A DNA stretch of 64,000 bases, taken from NCBI RefSeq assembly GCF_002080415.1, contig NZ_CP020474.1, positions 3,733,501 to 3,797,500 on the forward strand, in the 5' to 3' direction. Both the position numbers and the translations under genes were made by a program. The notes beneath the pieces are model-generated. The model was not told the origin of the DNA. It ran no database searches and saw only the letters and a list, made by a program, of their open reading frames with translations. This stretch comes from Roseovarius mucosus (lineage in GTDB: Bacteria > Pseudomonadota > Alphaproteobacteria > Rhodobacterales > Rhodobacteraceae). Shown piece after piece: positions 33,987-43,540 of the stretch (positions within the stretch are counted from its first letter, which is position 1; each line of letters opens with the position of its first letter).

Positions 33987-34337
33987 TCGTTCTGGCTGTC
34001 CGCGTTTGCAGTTTGATGGGAATGTATGGGACAGATTTGAGGAATCAGGTCTTTTCCACGTGATTTCGCGAATCACTTTCGATATTTGGGTAAGAGTTAT
34101 AGGTGATTCACTGCTGAAATACGGGGTTTCTGTGGGAAAGGACGATGGATTCTATCCAAAGTGTCGGAATAGCTAGGGAAATCACGGGATATTTTAATCG
34201 CCCCAAGTTTCCGTATATTTTGTTATCAAGATTGAGTACCACACAAGATAAGGTAAATTTCTTGCGAATTTTGCTACAGAATGTTGTTTTCACGGGCCTG
34301 CTACAACAATATCCTGTGCTTATCCCGTAAAAAATCG
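33987..34337. other. AT-rich intergenic region upstream of the division cluster
   Basis: About 350 bp of clearly lower GC than the rest of the window. I see no convincing gene: the short open frames on both strands lack family features and ribosome sites. It contains four GANTC sites (34042, 34070, 34105, 34148) and GTGATT/AATCAC inverted motifs at 34060-34076 and GTGATTCAC at 34103-34111. Probably a regulatory region for the cell-division promoter. Confidence 0.6.
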
Positions 34338-34375
34338 TTGCCATGGGACAATTTCCCAGTGTATCAAGAATACAC
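34338..34375 (+). promoter_or_regulatory. Candidate promoter for the mraZ leader RNA
   Basis: TTGCCA (34338-34343), an 18-bp spacer and TATCAA (34362-34367) resemble -35/-10 boxes. Two small inverted repeats overlap them: TGGGA-N5-TCCCA (34344-34358) and GTGTAT-N5-ATACAC (34359-34375). The second overlaps the expected start site and could be an operator. No mapping data support it. Confidence 0.35.
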
Positions 34376-34576
34376 GATGAGGACGGGATCACAGAGGGGC
34401 GCCAAGACCCCGAAAAACTCCCAAGTCAGGTTTCATACAGGCACCCGCTTTCATCGAACAAAGAGATCCGGCGCGCGAGCGAGCAGACATCCCCCCAGGT
34501 GGCGCGCGCAGTCGGACACCCCGCTCAAGCGGGACGAGGGCGGCGGGTTGATCAGTGGCAGCAGATCAACCCGCCG
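34375..34576 (+). ncRNA. Probable UpsM-type small RNA in the mraZ 5' leader
   Basis: The ~260-bp leader of mraZ ends with a perfect 13-bp inverted repeat, CGGCGGGTTGATC (34541-34553) and GATCAACCCGCCG (34564-34576), with a 10-nt loop and TTTC after it. In Rhodobacter sphaeroides the homologous leader yields a ~200-nt sRNA, UpsM, by partial termination upstream of mraZ. From the proposed start near 34375 the length here would be ~202 nt, close to that. Only position and structure support it; sequence homology was not tested. Confidence 0.45.
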
Positions 34577-34633
34577 TTTCGTGTCTCAGGGGTACGTTTT
34601 CAATCTGGGGCAGATATAGGGACCAACGGGACA

Positions 34634-35137
34634 GTGGGCCGGATTTTTAGAGGCGAGAGCCTCCACAAGGTGGATGGAAAGGGCAGGGTATCAATCCCGG
34701 CCCTGTTTCGCCGTGTGATCGAGGCCTCAGATCCGAGCTGGACCGACGGGCTTAACCCGGAACTCATCATCGTTTATGGCGACCACCGCCGCCGCTATCT
34801 CGAGTGCTATACCATCGAGGCGATGCAAGAGGTGGATGCCAAGATCGCCGCCCTGCCGCGCGGGTCGAATGCGCGCAAACATCTGCAGCGCCTGTTTCAC
34901 GGTCAGAGCTTTCCCACCGCGGTGGATGAGACCGGGCGTCTGGTGCTGCCTGCCAAGCTGCGCAAGAAGATCGAGCTTGAGGACGAGGCGTTTTTTATCG
35001 CCGCCGGGGATACCTTTCAGATCTGGAAGCCCGAGACCTATGAGGCCGAGGAACTGTCCAAGACCGAGGAATGGTTGGATGAATTCCCCGATGACTTTGA
35101 TCCGTTGATCCTGCTCGACAATCCGGACGGGGTTTGA
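34634..35137 (+). CDS. mraZ: Division/cell-wall cluster transcriptional regulator MraZ
   Basis: A 167-residue protein with two SpoVT/AbrB-type domains. The first begins FRGESLHKVDGKGRVSIPALFRR and the second contains GQSFPTAVDETGRLVLPAKLRKK. It binds upstream of its own operon and dampens division gene expression in studied bacteria. I use GTG 34634, which places GRIFRGES at the N-terminus as in relatives; the open frame runs to 34343 but passes through the structured leader. The spacing to rsmH is 3 bp. Confidence 0.9.
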   Translation: MGRIFRGESLHKVDGKGRVSIPALFRRVIEASDPSWTDGLNPELIIVYGDHRRRYLECYTIEAMQEVDAKIAALPRGSNARKHLQRLFHGQSFPTAVDETGRLVLPAKLRKKIELEDEAFFIAAGDTFQIWKPETYEAEELSKTEEWLDEFPDDFDPLILLDNPDGV

Positions 35138-35140
35138 TCC

Positions 35141-36133
35141 ATGGCCGCTGCCGCCGCCCCAAAATCCAACGCCCCGCATATCCCCGTTCTCTTGCGCCCG
35201 CTGATTGCCGCCGTGGCGCCGGTTCAGGGGGTTTGGCTTGATGGCACGCTGGGGGCAGGGGGCTATGCCCGCGCCCTGCTTGATGCCGGTGCCGATCAGG
35301 TCATCGGCGTAGACCGTGACCCGCTGGCGCATGACATGGCGCAGGGCTGGGGGGCAGAGTATGGTGACCGGCTGCGCCTTGTGCTGGGCAATTTCGCACA
35401 GATGGATGACTATGCCACGGATCTTGACGGCGTCGTTCTCGATCTGGGCGTGTCCTCGATGCAGCTTGATCTGGCCGAGCGTGGGTTTTCCTTTATGAAG
35501 GACGGCCCCCTGGACATGCGCATGAGCCAAGAGGGGCCAAGTGCCGCCGATCTGGTGAATACCGCCGAAGAATCCGATCTGGCCGATATTCTCTATCTTT
35601 ATGGCGAGGAGCGCGCGAGCAGGCGGATCGCCCGCGCCATCGTCAAGGCGCGTACAGAGGCCCCGATTGAAACCACCCTGCATCTGGCGGGCCTTATCGA
35701 GCGGTGCTTGCCGCGCTCCAAGCCGGGGCAGGCGCATGCCGCCACCCGTAGCTTTCAGGCGATCCGCATCGCGGTGAATGACGAATACGGCGCGCTTATC
35801 GCAGGGCTGGAGGCGGCGGAACGCGCGCTCAAAGAGGGCGGTCAACTGGCGGTCGTGACCTTTCATTCGATCGAGGACCGGATCGTCAAACGCTTTCTGA
35901 CGGCGCGCTCGGGCGGGGGTGGCACCGGCAGCCGCCACGCCCCTGAAATCACACGCGAAGAACCGCAATTCACCCTCAAATCGCGCAAGGCCATCGGCCC
36001 CGATGACGAGGAATTGGCCGTAAATCCACGCGCCCGGTCTGCCCGGCTGCGTGTTGCCACGCGCACCGATGCCCCTGCAGGGCAGAGCGAGCGCAGCGCT
36101 TTGGGTGTCCCCATGTTGAAGGGAGCGAAATGA
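35141..36133 (+). CDS. rsmH: 16S rRNA m4C1402 methyltransferase RsmH
   Basis: A 330-residue SAM-dependent N4-methylase of C1402 in the 16S rRNA P-site. The N-terminal SAM motif is [14 protein letters not shown] (about residues 32-45), followed by [18 protein letters not shown] at the start and [15 protein letters not shown] are family blocks, as is [13 protein letters not shown]. It overlaps ftsL by 4 bp. Normal length for the family. Confidence 0.96.
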   Translation: MAAAAAPKSNAPHIPVLLRPLIAAVAPVQGVWLDGTLGAGGYARALLDAGADQVIGVDRDPLAHDMAQGWGAEYGDRLRLVLGNFAQMDDYATDLDGVVLDLGVSSMQLDLAERGFSFMKDGPLDMRMSQEGPSAADLVNTAEESDLADILYLYGEERASRRIARAIVKARTEAPIETTLHLAGLIERCLPRSKPGQAHAATRSFQAIRIAVNDEYGALIAGLEAAERALKEGGQLAVVTFHSIEDRIVKRFLTARSGGGGTGSRHAPEITREEPQFTLKSRKAIGPDDEELAVNPRARSARLRVATRTDAPAGQSERSALGVPMLKGAK

Positions 36134-36477
36134 TGCGCAGCATTCTTTATGTTTTGACCGCGCTTTCCGTCATCGGTCTGGCCTTTTGGGCCTATCGCGA
36201 AAATTATCGCACTCAAGAGGCGCAGGCCAATGCGCAGGCGCTGCAAAATGCGATTGGCGAGGCGCGTGCGCGTCTGCGCGTGCTCAATGCCGAATGGGCC
36301 TATCTCAACCGCCCTGACCGGCTGATGGATCTGGTGGAATTGAACTACGACAAGCTGGGTCTCTTGCCCCTGCAACCTTATCAATTTGGCCGGGTGGATC
36401 AGGTCTCGTTCCCCAAGCCCGCCGAATTGCCGATCACCAACCCTGTTGATGTTTCGAACACGGAGCAGTTTCCATGA
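36130..36477 (+). CDS. ftsL: Cell division protein FtsL
   Basis: A 115-residue bitopic divisome protein with an N-terminal membrane helix (residues ~4-22) and a coiled-coil segment (about 30-60, [30 protein letters not shown] with heptad-like spacing). It bridges FtsQ/FtsB and FtsW/FtsI. Position between rsmH and ftsI with ATGA overlaps on both sides confirms it despite weak sequence conservation. Confidence 0.88.
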   Translation: MMRSILYVLTALSVIGLAFWAYRENYRTQEAQANAQALQNAIGEARARLRVLNAEWAYLNRPDRLMDLVELNYDKLGLLPLQPYQFGRVDQVSFPKPAELPITNPVDVSNTEQFP

Positions 36478-38258
36478 TCCGCACGCCGCTGCGCCCGCTC
36501 GCGCGTATCCTCGAGGCCCGCAATCGGGGCGAAAACCCCGATGCCATCGAACGTGAGAACCTTCGCCTGCGTCACGAGGAAATGCGCGACCGCGCCCGTC
36601 GCCGCGCCGAGGGGCGGCTTTTGGTGCTGGCGGGCGTGTTTATCTTGGCCTTCGGGGTTGTCGGTGGGCGCATGGGCGTGCTGGCGGGCACCGAACCGTC
36701 CGAGCCGACGACCAGCGTCGCGGGCGCGCAGATCTTTGCGCAGCGCGCCGATATCGTGGATCGTGAGGGGCGCATCCTTGCCACGAATTTCGACACCCAC
36801 AGTCTCTATGCGCAACCCCAGCAGATGATCGACCCGGAACAGGCCGCCGACAAGCTGGTCGAAATCTTTCCCGATCTCGACCGCGCGCGCCTGATCAAAG
36901 ATTTCACTGGCCCGCGCAAGTTCCTGTGGATCAAGAAAAAACTCAGCCCCGAACAGAAACAGGCGGTGCATGACATCGGCGAGCCGGGCTTGCTCTTTGG
37001 CCCGCGCGAAATGCGGCTTTACCCCAACGGACGGCTGGCCGCGCATGTGCTGGGCGGCACCAGCTTTGGCCGCGAGGGGGTGCATGCCGCCGAACTGGTC
37101 GGCGTGGCGGGCATCGAACGGCATCAGGATGCGCGGTTGCGCGATCCGGCGCAGGCACATGAACCCCTGCGCCTGTCGCTGGATCTCAGCGTGCAAGCGG
37201 CGATGGAGCGGGTGCTTTTCGGCGGCATGAAGATCATGAATGCCAAGGGGGCGGCAGGTATCCTGATGGATGCCCATAGCGGCGAAGTGGTGGCCGTGGC
37301 CTCGCTCCCCGATTTTGATCCCAACGACCGCCCCGCATTGCCAACCTCTGGCAGCCCAAGCGATAGCCCGCTCTTTAACCGTGCGGTACAGGGTGTTTAC
37401 GAGTTGGGCAGCACCTTAAAGGTGTTTCCGGTGGCGCAGGCGCTTGATCTGGGCCTGATCAACCCCGAGACCATGATCAACACCAAAAGCCCGATGCAAT
37501 GGGGCAAATTCCGCATTCGCGATTTCAAGAATTACGGCCCGGAACTCAGCGCGACCAAGGTGATCGTCAAATCCTCCAACGTGGGCACCGCGCGCATTGC
37601 GTTGGAAATCGGGGCCAAACGCCAGCGCGAATTTCTAGAGCAATTGGGCTTCATCGCGCCCGTGCATCTGGAAATTGCCGAAGCCTCTGGCAGCACGCCC
37701 CTTTTGCCCAAGAACTGGTCGGACCTGTCGACCATGACGATTTCCTATGGCCATGGCCTTTCGATCAGCCCGATGCATCTGGCGGCGGGATATGCCACGA
37801 TTGCCAATGGTGGACGGCTGGTAACGCCCACGCTCTTGCGCGATCCCACCCGCGCGCCGGGCGAGCGGATCATCACCGAGGCCACCTCAGCCGCCATGCG
37901 CAGAATGCTGCGCCAAGTCGTGTCCGAAGGCACGGCAAGCCTTGGCGAAGTGCCGGGCTATGCCGTGGGCGGCAAGACCGGCACCGCCGATAAACCCAAG
38001 GAACGCGGCGGCGGGTATCACAAGGACAAGGTCATCTCGACCTTTGCCAGCATCTTTCCGGCCCATGATCCGAAATATGTTCTGGTGGTCACGCTGGATG
38101 AACCGGTCGAGACCTCTGGCAGTGAGGCACGCCGCACGGCGGGCTGGACAGCCGTGCCGGTGGCTGCGGAAATCATCCGTCGCGTGGCACCTTTGCTTGG
38201 GGTGCGACCCGAGATTGAACCTAGCCCGCTTGCTGTTATAAGCCTGACATCGAATTAA
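36474..38258 (+). CDS. ftsI: Peptidoglycan transpeptidase FtsI (PBP3)
   Basis: A 594-residue septal transpeptidase. It has a cytoplasmic tail, one membrane helix (~48-70), a PBP dimerisation domain, then the transpeptidase domain with STLK (Ser nucleophile motif, ELGSTLKVFP), SSN (VKSSNVGT) and KTG (GGKTGTAD). It makes septal cross-links with FtsW, whose gene is not in this window. Start ATG 36474 overlaps ftsL. Confidence 0.97.
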   Translation: MIRTPLRPLARILEARNRGENPDAIERENLRLRHEEMRDRARRRAEGRLLVLAGVFILAFGVVGGRMGVLAGTEPSEPTTSVAGAQIFAQRADIVDREGRILATNFDTHSLYAQPQQMIDPEQAADKLVEIFPDLDRARLIKDFTGPRKFLWIKKKLSPEQKQAVHDIGEPGLLFGPREMRLYPNGRLAAHVLGGTSFGREGVHAAELVGVAGIERHQDARLRDPAQAHEPLRLSLDLSVQAAMERVLFGGMKIMNAKGAAGILMDAHSGEVVAVASLPDFDPNDRPALPTSGSPSDSPLFNRAVQGVYELGSTLKVFPVAQALDLGLINPETMINTKSPMQWGKFRIRDFKNYGPELSATKVIVKSSNVGTARIALEIGAKRQREFLEQLGFIAPVHLEIAEASGSTPLLPKNWSDLSTMTISYGHGLSISPMHLAAGYATIANGGRLVTPTLLRDPTRAPGERIITEATSAAMRRMLRQVVSEGTASLGEVPGYAVGGKTGTADKPKERGGGYHKDKVISTFASIFPAHDPKYVLVVTLDEPVETSGSEARRTAGWTAVPVAAEIIRRVAPLLGVRPEIEPSPLAVISLTSN

Positions 38259-38277
38259 GCCGGAACGGGGCAGTGCG

Positions 38278-39759
38278 GTGGGGCAGATCAAAACATTGGC
38301 GGCTTTGGGACTGACAGCCCAAGCCGGGCGTCAAGCCAATATCACAGGGTTGGCGGTGGATAGCCGCGAGGTAAAGCCGGGCTTTCTCTTTGCCGCCCTG
38401 CCGGGCACAACGGTGCATGGGGCCGAGTTTATCCAATACGCGCTGCGCCAAGGGGCAGGGGCGATCCTGACGGATGCCACCGGCGCGCGGCTGGCGCAGG
38501 ATTTCCTGAGCCTCAGCGATGCCGCCCTCGTCGTGGCAGAAGATCCGCGTCAGACGCTGGCCTTTGCGGCCGCTCTTTGGTTCGGCGCGCAGCCGGAAAC
38601 CATGATCGCCGTGACTGGCACCAACGGCAAGACATCGGTGGCCACCTTTACCCGACAAATCTGGGAGCGGATGGGCCTTGCCGCCGTCAATCTGGGCACA
38701 ACGGGGGTCGAGGGGGCCTATAGCGCGCCCTTGGGCCATACGACGCCAGAGCCGATCACCCTGCACCGGATGCTGGCCAAATGTGAGGTTGCGGGTGTGA
38801 CCCATGGCGCGATGGAGGCCTCCTCGCACGGCCTTGCGCAACGGCGTCTCGACGGCGTGCATCTGATGGCGGCGGGATTTACCAATTTCACGCAGGATCA
38901 CTTGGATTACCACGCCAGCTTTGACGAGTATTTTGCCGCCAAGGCGGGGCTGTTCGCCCGCGTGCTGCCCGAGGATGGCGTGGCGGTGATCAATATCGAC
39001 GATCCGCGCGGGGCCGAAATGGCGGCCATCGCCACCGAGCGTGGGCAGGACCTGATCACCGTCGGGCGTGCGCCGGGGGCCGATCTGCGCCTCATCGCGC
39101 AACGCTTTGACGCAACAGGCCAGGTGCTGCGCTTTGAATGGGAGGATGAGGTCAATCAACTGCGCCTCGATCTTATCGGCGGGTTTCAGGCCGAAAATGT
39201 GCTATTGGCGGCAGGGCTTGTGATCGGTGCCGGCGCCGATGCCGAACAGGTGTTCGAGGTTTTGCCGGATATGCGCACCGTGCGTGGGCGCATGCAGCTG
39301 GCGGCAACGCGCGACAATGGGGCGGCGGTGTTTGTAGACTACGCCCATACCCCCGATGCCGTGGCGACCGCGATCAAGGCACTGCGCCCGCATGTGATGG
39401 GACGGCTTATCGCCATCGTGGGCGCGGGCGGCGACCGCGACCGCGCCAAGCGGCCCTTGATGGGGCAGGCGGCGGCGGCCCATGCCGACCGCGTGATCGT
39501 GACCGATGACAATCCCCGCTCTGAGAACCCGGCCAGCATTCGTGCCGCCGTGATGCAGGGCTGCCCCAAGGCCACCGACGTGGGCGACCGCGCCGAGGCG
39601 ATCCTGCGCGGCGTCGATGCGCTTGGACCGGGCGATGCGCTGCTCATCTGCGGCAAAGGCCATGAGACCGGGCAGATCGTTGGCGATGATGTGCTGCCCT
39701 TTAATGATGTGGAACAGGCGAGCATTGCGGTCACGCTGCTTGATGGGGGGCGGGCATGA
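38278..39759 (+). CDS. murE: UDP-MurNAc-L-Ala-D-Glu:meso-diaminopimelate ligase MurE
   Basis: A 493-residue cytosolic ligase adding the third residue of the peptidoglycan stem. The ATP loop is GTNGKTSVATF (about residue 117), and TDDNPRSENP (DNPR) is the signature for meso-diaminopimelate rather than lysine. The start is GTG 38278, 19 bp after ftsI, and the next start overlaps its stop by 4 bp. Confidence 0.96.
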   Translation: MGQIKTLAALGLTAQAGRQANITGLAVDSREVKPGFLFAALPGTTVHGAEFIQYALRQGAGAILTDATGARLAQDFLSLSDAALVVAEDPRQTLAFAAALWFGAQPETMIAVTGTNGKTSVATFTRQIWERMGLAAVNLGTTGVEGAYSAPLGHTTPEPITLHRMLAKCEVAGVTHGAMEASSHGLAQRRLDGVHLMAAGFTNFTQDHLDYHASFDEYFAAKAGLFARVLPEDGVAVINIDDPRGAEMAAIATERGQDLITVGRAPGADLRLIAQRFDATGQVLRFEWEDEVNQLRLDLIGGFQAENVLLAAGLVIGAGADAEQVFEVLPDMRTVRGRMQLAATRDNGAAVFVDYAHTPDAVATAIKALRPHVMGRLIAIVGAGGDRDRAKRPLMGQAAAAHADRVIVTDDNPRSENPASIRAAVMQGCPKATDVGDRAEAILRGVDALGPGDALLICGKGHETGQIVGDDVLPFNDVEQASIAVTLLDGGRA

Positions 39760-41192
39760 GCCTTTGGTCAGCAAAAGACGCGGTAGCCGCGACGCAGGGG
39801 CGCAGCACAGCCGACTGGCAGGCGACCGGCGTATCCATTGATACCCGCACCCTCAAACCCGGCGATCTCTTCGTGGCGCTCAACGCGGCCCGCGACGGGC
39901 ATGAATTTGTGGCGCAGGCGCTGGCCAAGGGGGCTGCGGCGGCGCTGGTGTCGCGCATCCCCGAAGGCCTGCCCGCCGAGGCCCCGCTGTTGATTGTTGA
40001 GGATGTGCAAAAGGGGCTCGAGGATCTGGGCCGTGCGGCGCGTGCCCGCTCGGAGGCCCGCGTTGTGGCCGTGACCGGATCGGTTGGCAAAACCTCGACC
40101 AAGGAAATGCTGCGCGACGTGTTGGGCCATCAAGGCCGCACCCACGCCGCCGAAGCCAGCTACAACAATCACTGGGGCGTGCCGCTTACGCTCGCGCGGA
40201 TGCCGGTGGATACAGAGTTTGCCGTGATCGAAATCGGCATGAACCACCCCGGCGAGATTGCCCCTCTGGCGTCTATGGCGCGGCCGCATGTGGCGGTGAT
40301 CACCACCGTCGCCGCCGCACATCTTGAAGCATTCGAGAATATCGACGGCATCGCCAAAGAAAAGGCCAGCATTTTTGAAGGGTTAGAGCCGGGGGGCGTG
40401 GCGGTGATCAACGCCGACATCGCGACCACGCCCATTTTGCGCGCCAAGGCTGCGCAGCATGCGGCGCGCATCCTCAGCTTTGGCACCGCGCGCGGTGCGC
40501 ATCACCGCCTGCTCAACGTCGAACTGCATGACCACGTGACCGTGGGCCACGCCCGCGCATGGCGCTCGCCGCTGGTTTACAAGGTGGGCGTGCCGGGGCG
40601 GCATTTTGCAATGAACGCGCTGGCCGTTTTGGCGGTGGCGCAGGTGCTGGGCTGTGACCGGGCCGTGGCCATGGCTGATCTGGCCAGTTGGGCCCCCCCC
40701 GCCGGGCGCGGCACCCGCGAAGAGCTGGTGCTTGATCTGGCCAGCGACGGGATGAGCATTGACCTGATCGACGATGCGTTCAACGCCAATCCTACCTCGA
40801 TGGCCGCCGCGCTCGAAGTTCTGGCGGCGGCGCACCCGCGGGATGGTGTGGGCCGCGTGTCGCGCGGGCGCCGGATCGCCATTCTGGGCGACATGCTGGA
40901 ACTTGGGCCGGATGAGGCCGCAATGCACGCAGGATTGGCTGATCTGCCCTATATGGCGCGGATAAACGAAATCCACTGCGTTGGTCCCCGTATGCGCGCC
41001 CTGTGGGATATTCTGCCAGAGGCGCGGCGCGGTCGTTGGGTGGCCAGCGCCGAAGAGCTGGCAGCGCAGGCGCACCGGCTGATCGACGCAGGCGATGTGG
41101 TATTGGTAAAGGGTTCCAAGGGCAGCCGGGTGAGCCTTGTGGTCGAAGCGCTGAGGCGCGTGGGCCGGGTGACAGAAGAAGGACAAGTCTAA
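39756..41192 (+). CDS. murF: UDP-MurNAc-tripeptide:D-Ala-D-Ala ligase MurF
   Basis: A 478-residue Mur ligase for the last cytosolic step of stem-peptide assembly. The ATP loop is [14 protein letters not shown]; the MurF-typical [13 protein letters not shown] and [11 protein letters not shown] blocks follow. Start ATG 39756 overlaps murE (ATGA); its stop shares a base with the mraY start at 41192. Confidence 0.96.
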   Translation: MSLWSAKDAVAATQGRSTADWQATGVSIDTRTLKPGDLFVALNAARDGHEFVAQALAKGAAAALVSRIPEGLPAEAPLLIVEDVQKGLEDLGRAARARSEARVVAVTGSVGKTSTKEMLRDVLGHQGRTHAAEASYNNHWGVPLTLARMPVDTEFAVIEIGMNHPGEIAPLASMARPHVAVITTVAAAHLEAFENIDGIAKEKASIFEGLEPGGVAVINADIATTPILRAKAAQHAARILSFGTARGAHHRLLNVELHDHVTVGHARAWRSPLVYKVGVPGRHFAMNALAVLAVAQVLGCDRAVAMADLASWAPPAGRGTREELVLDLASDGMSIDLIDDAFNANPTSMAAALEVLAAAHPRDGVGRVSRGRRIAILGDMLELGPDEAAMHAGLADLPYMARINEIHCVGPRMRALWDILPEARRGRWVASAEELAAQAHRLIDAGDVVLVKGSKGSRVSLVVEALRRVGRVTEEGQV

Positions 41193-42274
41193 TGCTCTAT
41201 TGGCTCACCATCTGGTCGGATGGCGGGGATTTCTTCAATCTCTTCCGCTACATCACCTTTCGCGCAGGCGGTGCCTTTATGACGGCGCTGATCTTTGGCT
41301 TTTTGTTCGGCGCGCCCCTGATCATGGTCCTGCGCAAGCGCCAAGGCAAAGGCCAGCCCATTCGCAGCGATGGCCCCGAAGGGCATTTTTCCAAGGCGGG
41401 CACGCCCACCATGGGGGGCCTTCTGATCGTGGGCGCACTTGTCACCTCGACCCTGCTTTGGGCGCGGCTCGACAATCCTTATGTCTGGCTTGTCCTCTTC
41501 GTGACGCTGTCCTTTGCTCTCATCGGATTTGCCGACGACTACGCCAAGGTCAGCAAGCAAAACGTCAAGGGCGTCTCTAGCCGGGTGCGGCTGGGGCTTG
41601 GGTTTCTCATCGCGCTCATCGCCGCCTATTGGGCGGGGCTCAATCATCCGTCCGAATTGCAATATCAACTGGCGCTGCCGGTGTTCAAAGATGTGCTGAT
41701 CAACCTCGGCTTTCTCTTTATCCCCTTTGCGATGTTCGTGATCGTTGGCGCGGCCAATGCGGTCAACCTCACCGATGGTCTTGACGGTCTGGCGATCATG
41801 CCGGTGATGATTGCCTCGTCGGCCCTTGGCGTCATCGCTTATACGGTGGGGCGGGTCGATTTCACCGATTATCTCGGGCTGCATTACGTGCCGGGCACGG
41901 GTGAAATCCTGATCTTTGTTGCCGGTCTGGTCGGCGGCGGTCTGGGATTCCTGTGGTATAACGCCCCGCCTGCCGCCGTGTTCATGGGCGATACCGGCTC
42001 CTTGGCCTTGGGCGGCGCGCTGGGGGCGATTGCCGTCGTCACCAAACACGAGCTGGTGCTGGGCATCGTCGGCGGCCTCTTCGTGGTCGAGGCGCTTTCG
42101 GTCATCATTCAGGTGCTCTATTTCAAACGCACTGGCAAGCGGGTGTTTCTAATGGCCCCTATCCATCACCACTACGAGAAAAAGGGCTGGGCCGAACCGC
42201 AGATCGTCATCCGATTCTGGATCATCGCGCTTATTCTGGCGATGATTGGCTTGGCGACGCTGAAATTGCGCTAA
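41192..42274 (+). CDS. mraY: Phospho-MurNAc-pentapeptide transferase MraY
   Basis: A 360-residue integral membrane enzyme with ~10 helices that forms lipid I. Catalytic loops are [29 protein letters not shown] and [12 protein letters not shown]. Start ATG 41192 overlaps the murF stop by a base. It is the last gene of the division cluster here: murD, ftsW and murG do not follow, and convergent dtd begins 12 bp on. Confidence 0.97.
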   Translation: MLYWLTIWSDGGDFFNLFRYITFRAGGAFMTALIFGFLFGAPLIMVLRKRQGKGQPIRSDGPEGHFSKAGTPTMGGLLIVGALVTSTLLWARLDNPYVWLVLFVTLSFALIGFADDYAKVSKQNVKGVSSRVRLGLGFLIALIAAYWAGLNHPSELQYQLALPVFKDVLINLGFLFIPFAMFVIVGAANAVNLTDGLDGLAIMPVMIASSALGVIAYTVGRVDFTDYLGLHYVPGTGEILIFVAGLVGGGLGFLWYNAPPAAVFMGDTGSLALGGALGAIAVVTKHELVLGIVGGLFVVEALSVIIQVLYFKRTGKRVFLMAPIHHHYEKKGWAEPQIVIRFWIIALILAMIGLATLKLR

Positions 42275-42276
42275 GG

Positions 42277-42295
42277 GGAGGGCCCTCAGCCCTCC
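42277..42295. terminator. Bidirectional hairpin between mraY and dtd
   Basis: GGAGGGC (42277-42283) and GCCCTCC (42289-42295) pair around a 5-nt loop in the 11-bp gap between the convergent stops and overlap the dtd stop. No U-run is present. Confidence 0.5.
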
Positions 42296-42723
42296 ATCCA
42301 GATCGTCACCGGCCCGTCATTGACCAAGGATACTTTCATATCCGCCCCGAACTTTCCCAGTTCAGTGGGAATATGATGCTGTGCAAACTGCTTGGCGAAA
42401 TGCAGATAGAGCTGTTGCCCGGTCTCGGGATCTGCGGCGGTTGAAAACCCGGGCCGATTGCCGCGCGAGGTATCGGCGGCCAGTGTGAACTGGCTGATCA
42501 CCAGAACGCTGCCGTCGATGTCGGTCAAACAGCGGTTCATCTTGCCTGCCTCATCGGGAAAGATGCGCAGTTTGGTAATCTTGGCCGCCAACCGCTCTGC
42601 GTTGGCCGCGGTGTCGCCCTGCATGGCACAGACAAGGATCAAAAGGCCCCGCCCGCATTGGCCGATGACCTCGCCCTCGACCGCGACAGAGGCCTCGGAA
42701 ACACGTTGCAAAAGGGCGCGCAT
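42286..42723 (-). CDS. dtd: D-aminoacyl-tRNA deacylase
   Basis: A 145-residue homodimeric editing enzyme that cleaves D-amino acids from mischarged tRNA. It opens [15 protein letters not shown], and the SQFTLAAD and C-terminal NDGPVTIWM (Gly-cisPro) motifs are diagnostic. It is followed upstream on the same strand by a nitroreductase gene, 26 bp away. Confidence 0.95.
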   Translation of the reverse strand: MRALLQRVSEASVAVEGEVIGQCGRGLLILVCAMQGDTAANAERLAAKITKLRIFPDEAGKMNRCLTDIDGSVLVISQFTLAADTSRGNRPGFSTAADPETGQQLYLHFAKQFAQHHIPTELGKFGADMKVSLVNDGPVTIWMEG

Positions 42724-42749
42724 TGGAAAACCTCCGGGACTAGCCGCAC

Positions 42750-43424
42750 TCAGCCGCGCAGATCGAGCACCTCGTCCAACCCCGCCCGGCTGGTGCGAAA
42801 GGTATTGGTGGGGTGGTCCATATCGGGCAAGCCAAACGAGATCGCGCAGAGGATCAACCGGCTTTCGGGCAGGTCGAAATGCGCGCGGATCATCGGCGCA
42901 TAGGCCGCGACAGAGGCTTGCGCAATCGTGCCCACCCCCAAGGCCGTCGCCGTCAGCATGAAGGCGGTGACAAACCCGCCCGTGTCCATGGCTCCATAGG
43001 GGCCAAGGGCCGCCTCGGACTGCACAATCGCCACATGCGGTGCGCCAAACAGGTGATAATTCTGCATGGATTGCTCAGCCCGCCCGGCGCGGTCGTTGCG
43101 GGCAATCCCTGCCGCCTCATAGAGCTGTAGGCCGCACTCGCGCCGCCGCGCGCCATGTGCGCCGGGATAGCTCTCGGGCCAGGGCAGGTCTGGACCGGGG
43201 TGATCATTCTGCACCGCCGCGAGCAGAGCGTCACGAAAGCGCTCGGTCTCAGCCCCTCGCGTGACGGTCACGCGCCAGGGCTGCGCATTGCACCATGACG
43301 GCGCGCGGCCTGCGGCGGTGACGATCTGGAGGATGGTTTCGTCGGACACCGGATCGGGCCGAAATGCGCGACAGGAATGGCGGGCCTGCAACAGCCCCTG
43401 TAAAGTTTCAAAATTGTCCGTCAT
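42750..43424 (-). CDS. Nitroreductase-family flavoprotein
   Basis: A 224-residue FMN-dependent NAD(P)H oxidoreductase fold. The N-terminal FMN-phosphate motif is [12 protein letters not shown] (about residues 15-26), followed by [12 protein letters not shown]; the central [31 protein letters not shown] and C-terminal FGLPD residues match the family. The substrate is unknown. It precedes dtd in a two-gene unit. Confidence 0.88.
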   Translation of the reverse strand: MTDNFETLQGLLQARHSCRAFRPDPVSDETILQIVTAAGRAPSWCNAQPWRVTVTRGAETERFRDALLAAVQNDHPGPDLPWPESYPGAHGARRRECGLQLYEAAGIARNDRAGRAEQSMQNYHLFGAPHVAIVQSEAALGPYGAMDTGGFVTAFMLTATALGVGTIAQASVAAYAPMIRAHFDLPESRLILCAISFGLPDMDHPTNTFRTSRAGLDEVLDLRG

Positions 43425-43540
43425 TCCGCGATGTCCTTGCCCGGCCTAGATCCATCAGGCCCATGGCCTTGACCGGGCATCATAGGGCGAGTTTTGCGGC
43501 TTATCCATGCCCTGCCCGGCGGTTTTCCGCCAGTTGTGCC

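Noticed and set aside
34344..34358. MraZ-binding boxes in the leader
   Set aside because: TGGGA occurs as an inverted repeat with TCCCA, whereas the described boxes are direct TGGGN repeats.
34108..34392. Open frames of 61-94 codons in the AT-rich mraZ leader
   Set aside because: They lack ribosome sites and recognisable families, and overlap the promoter-like and GANTC-rich region.
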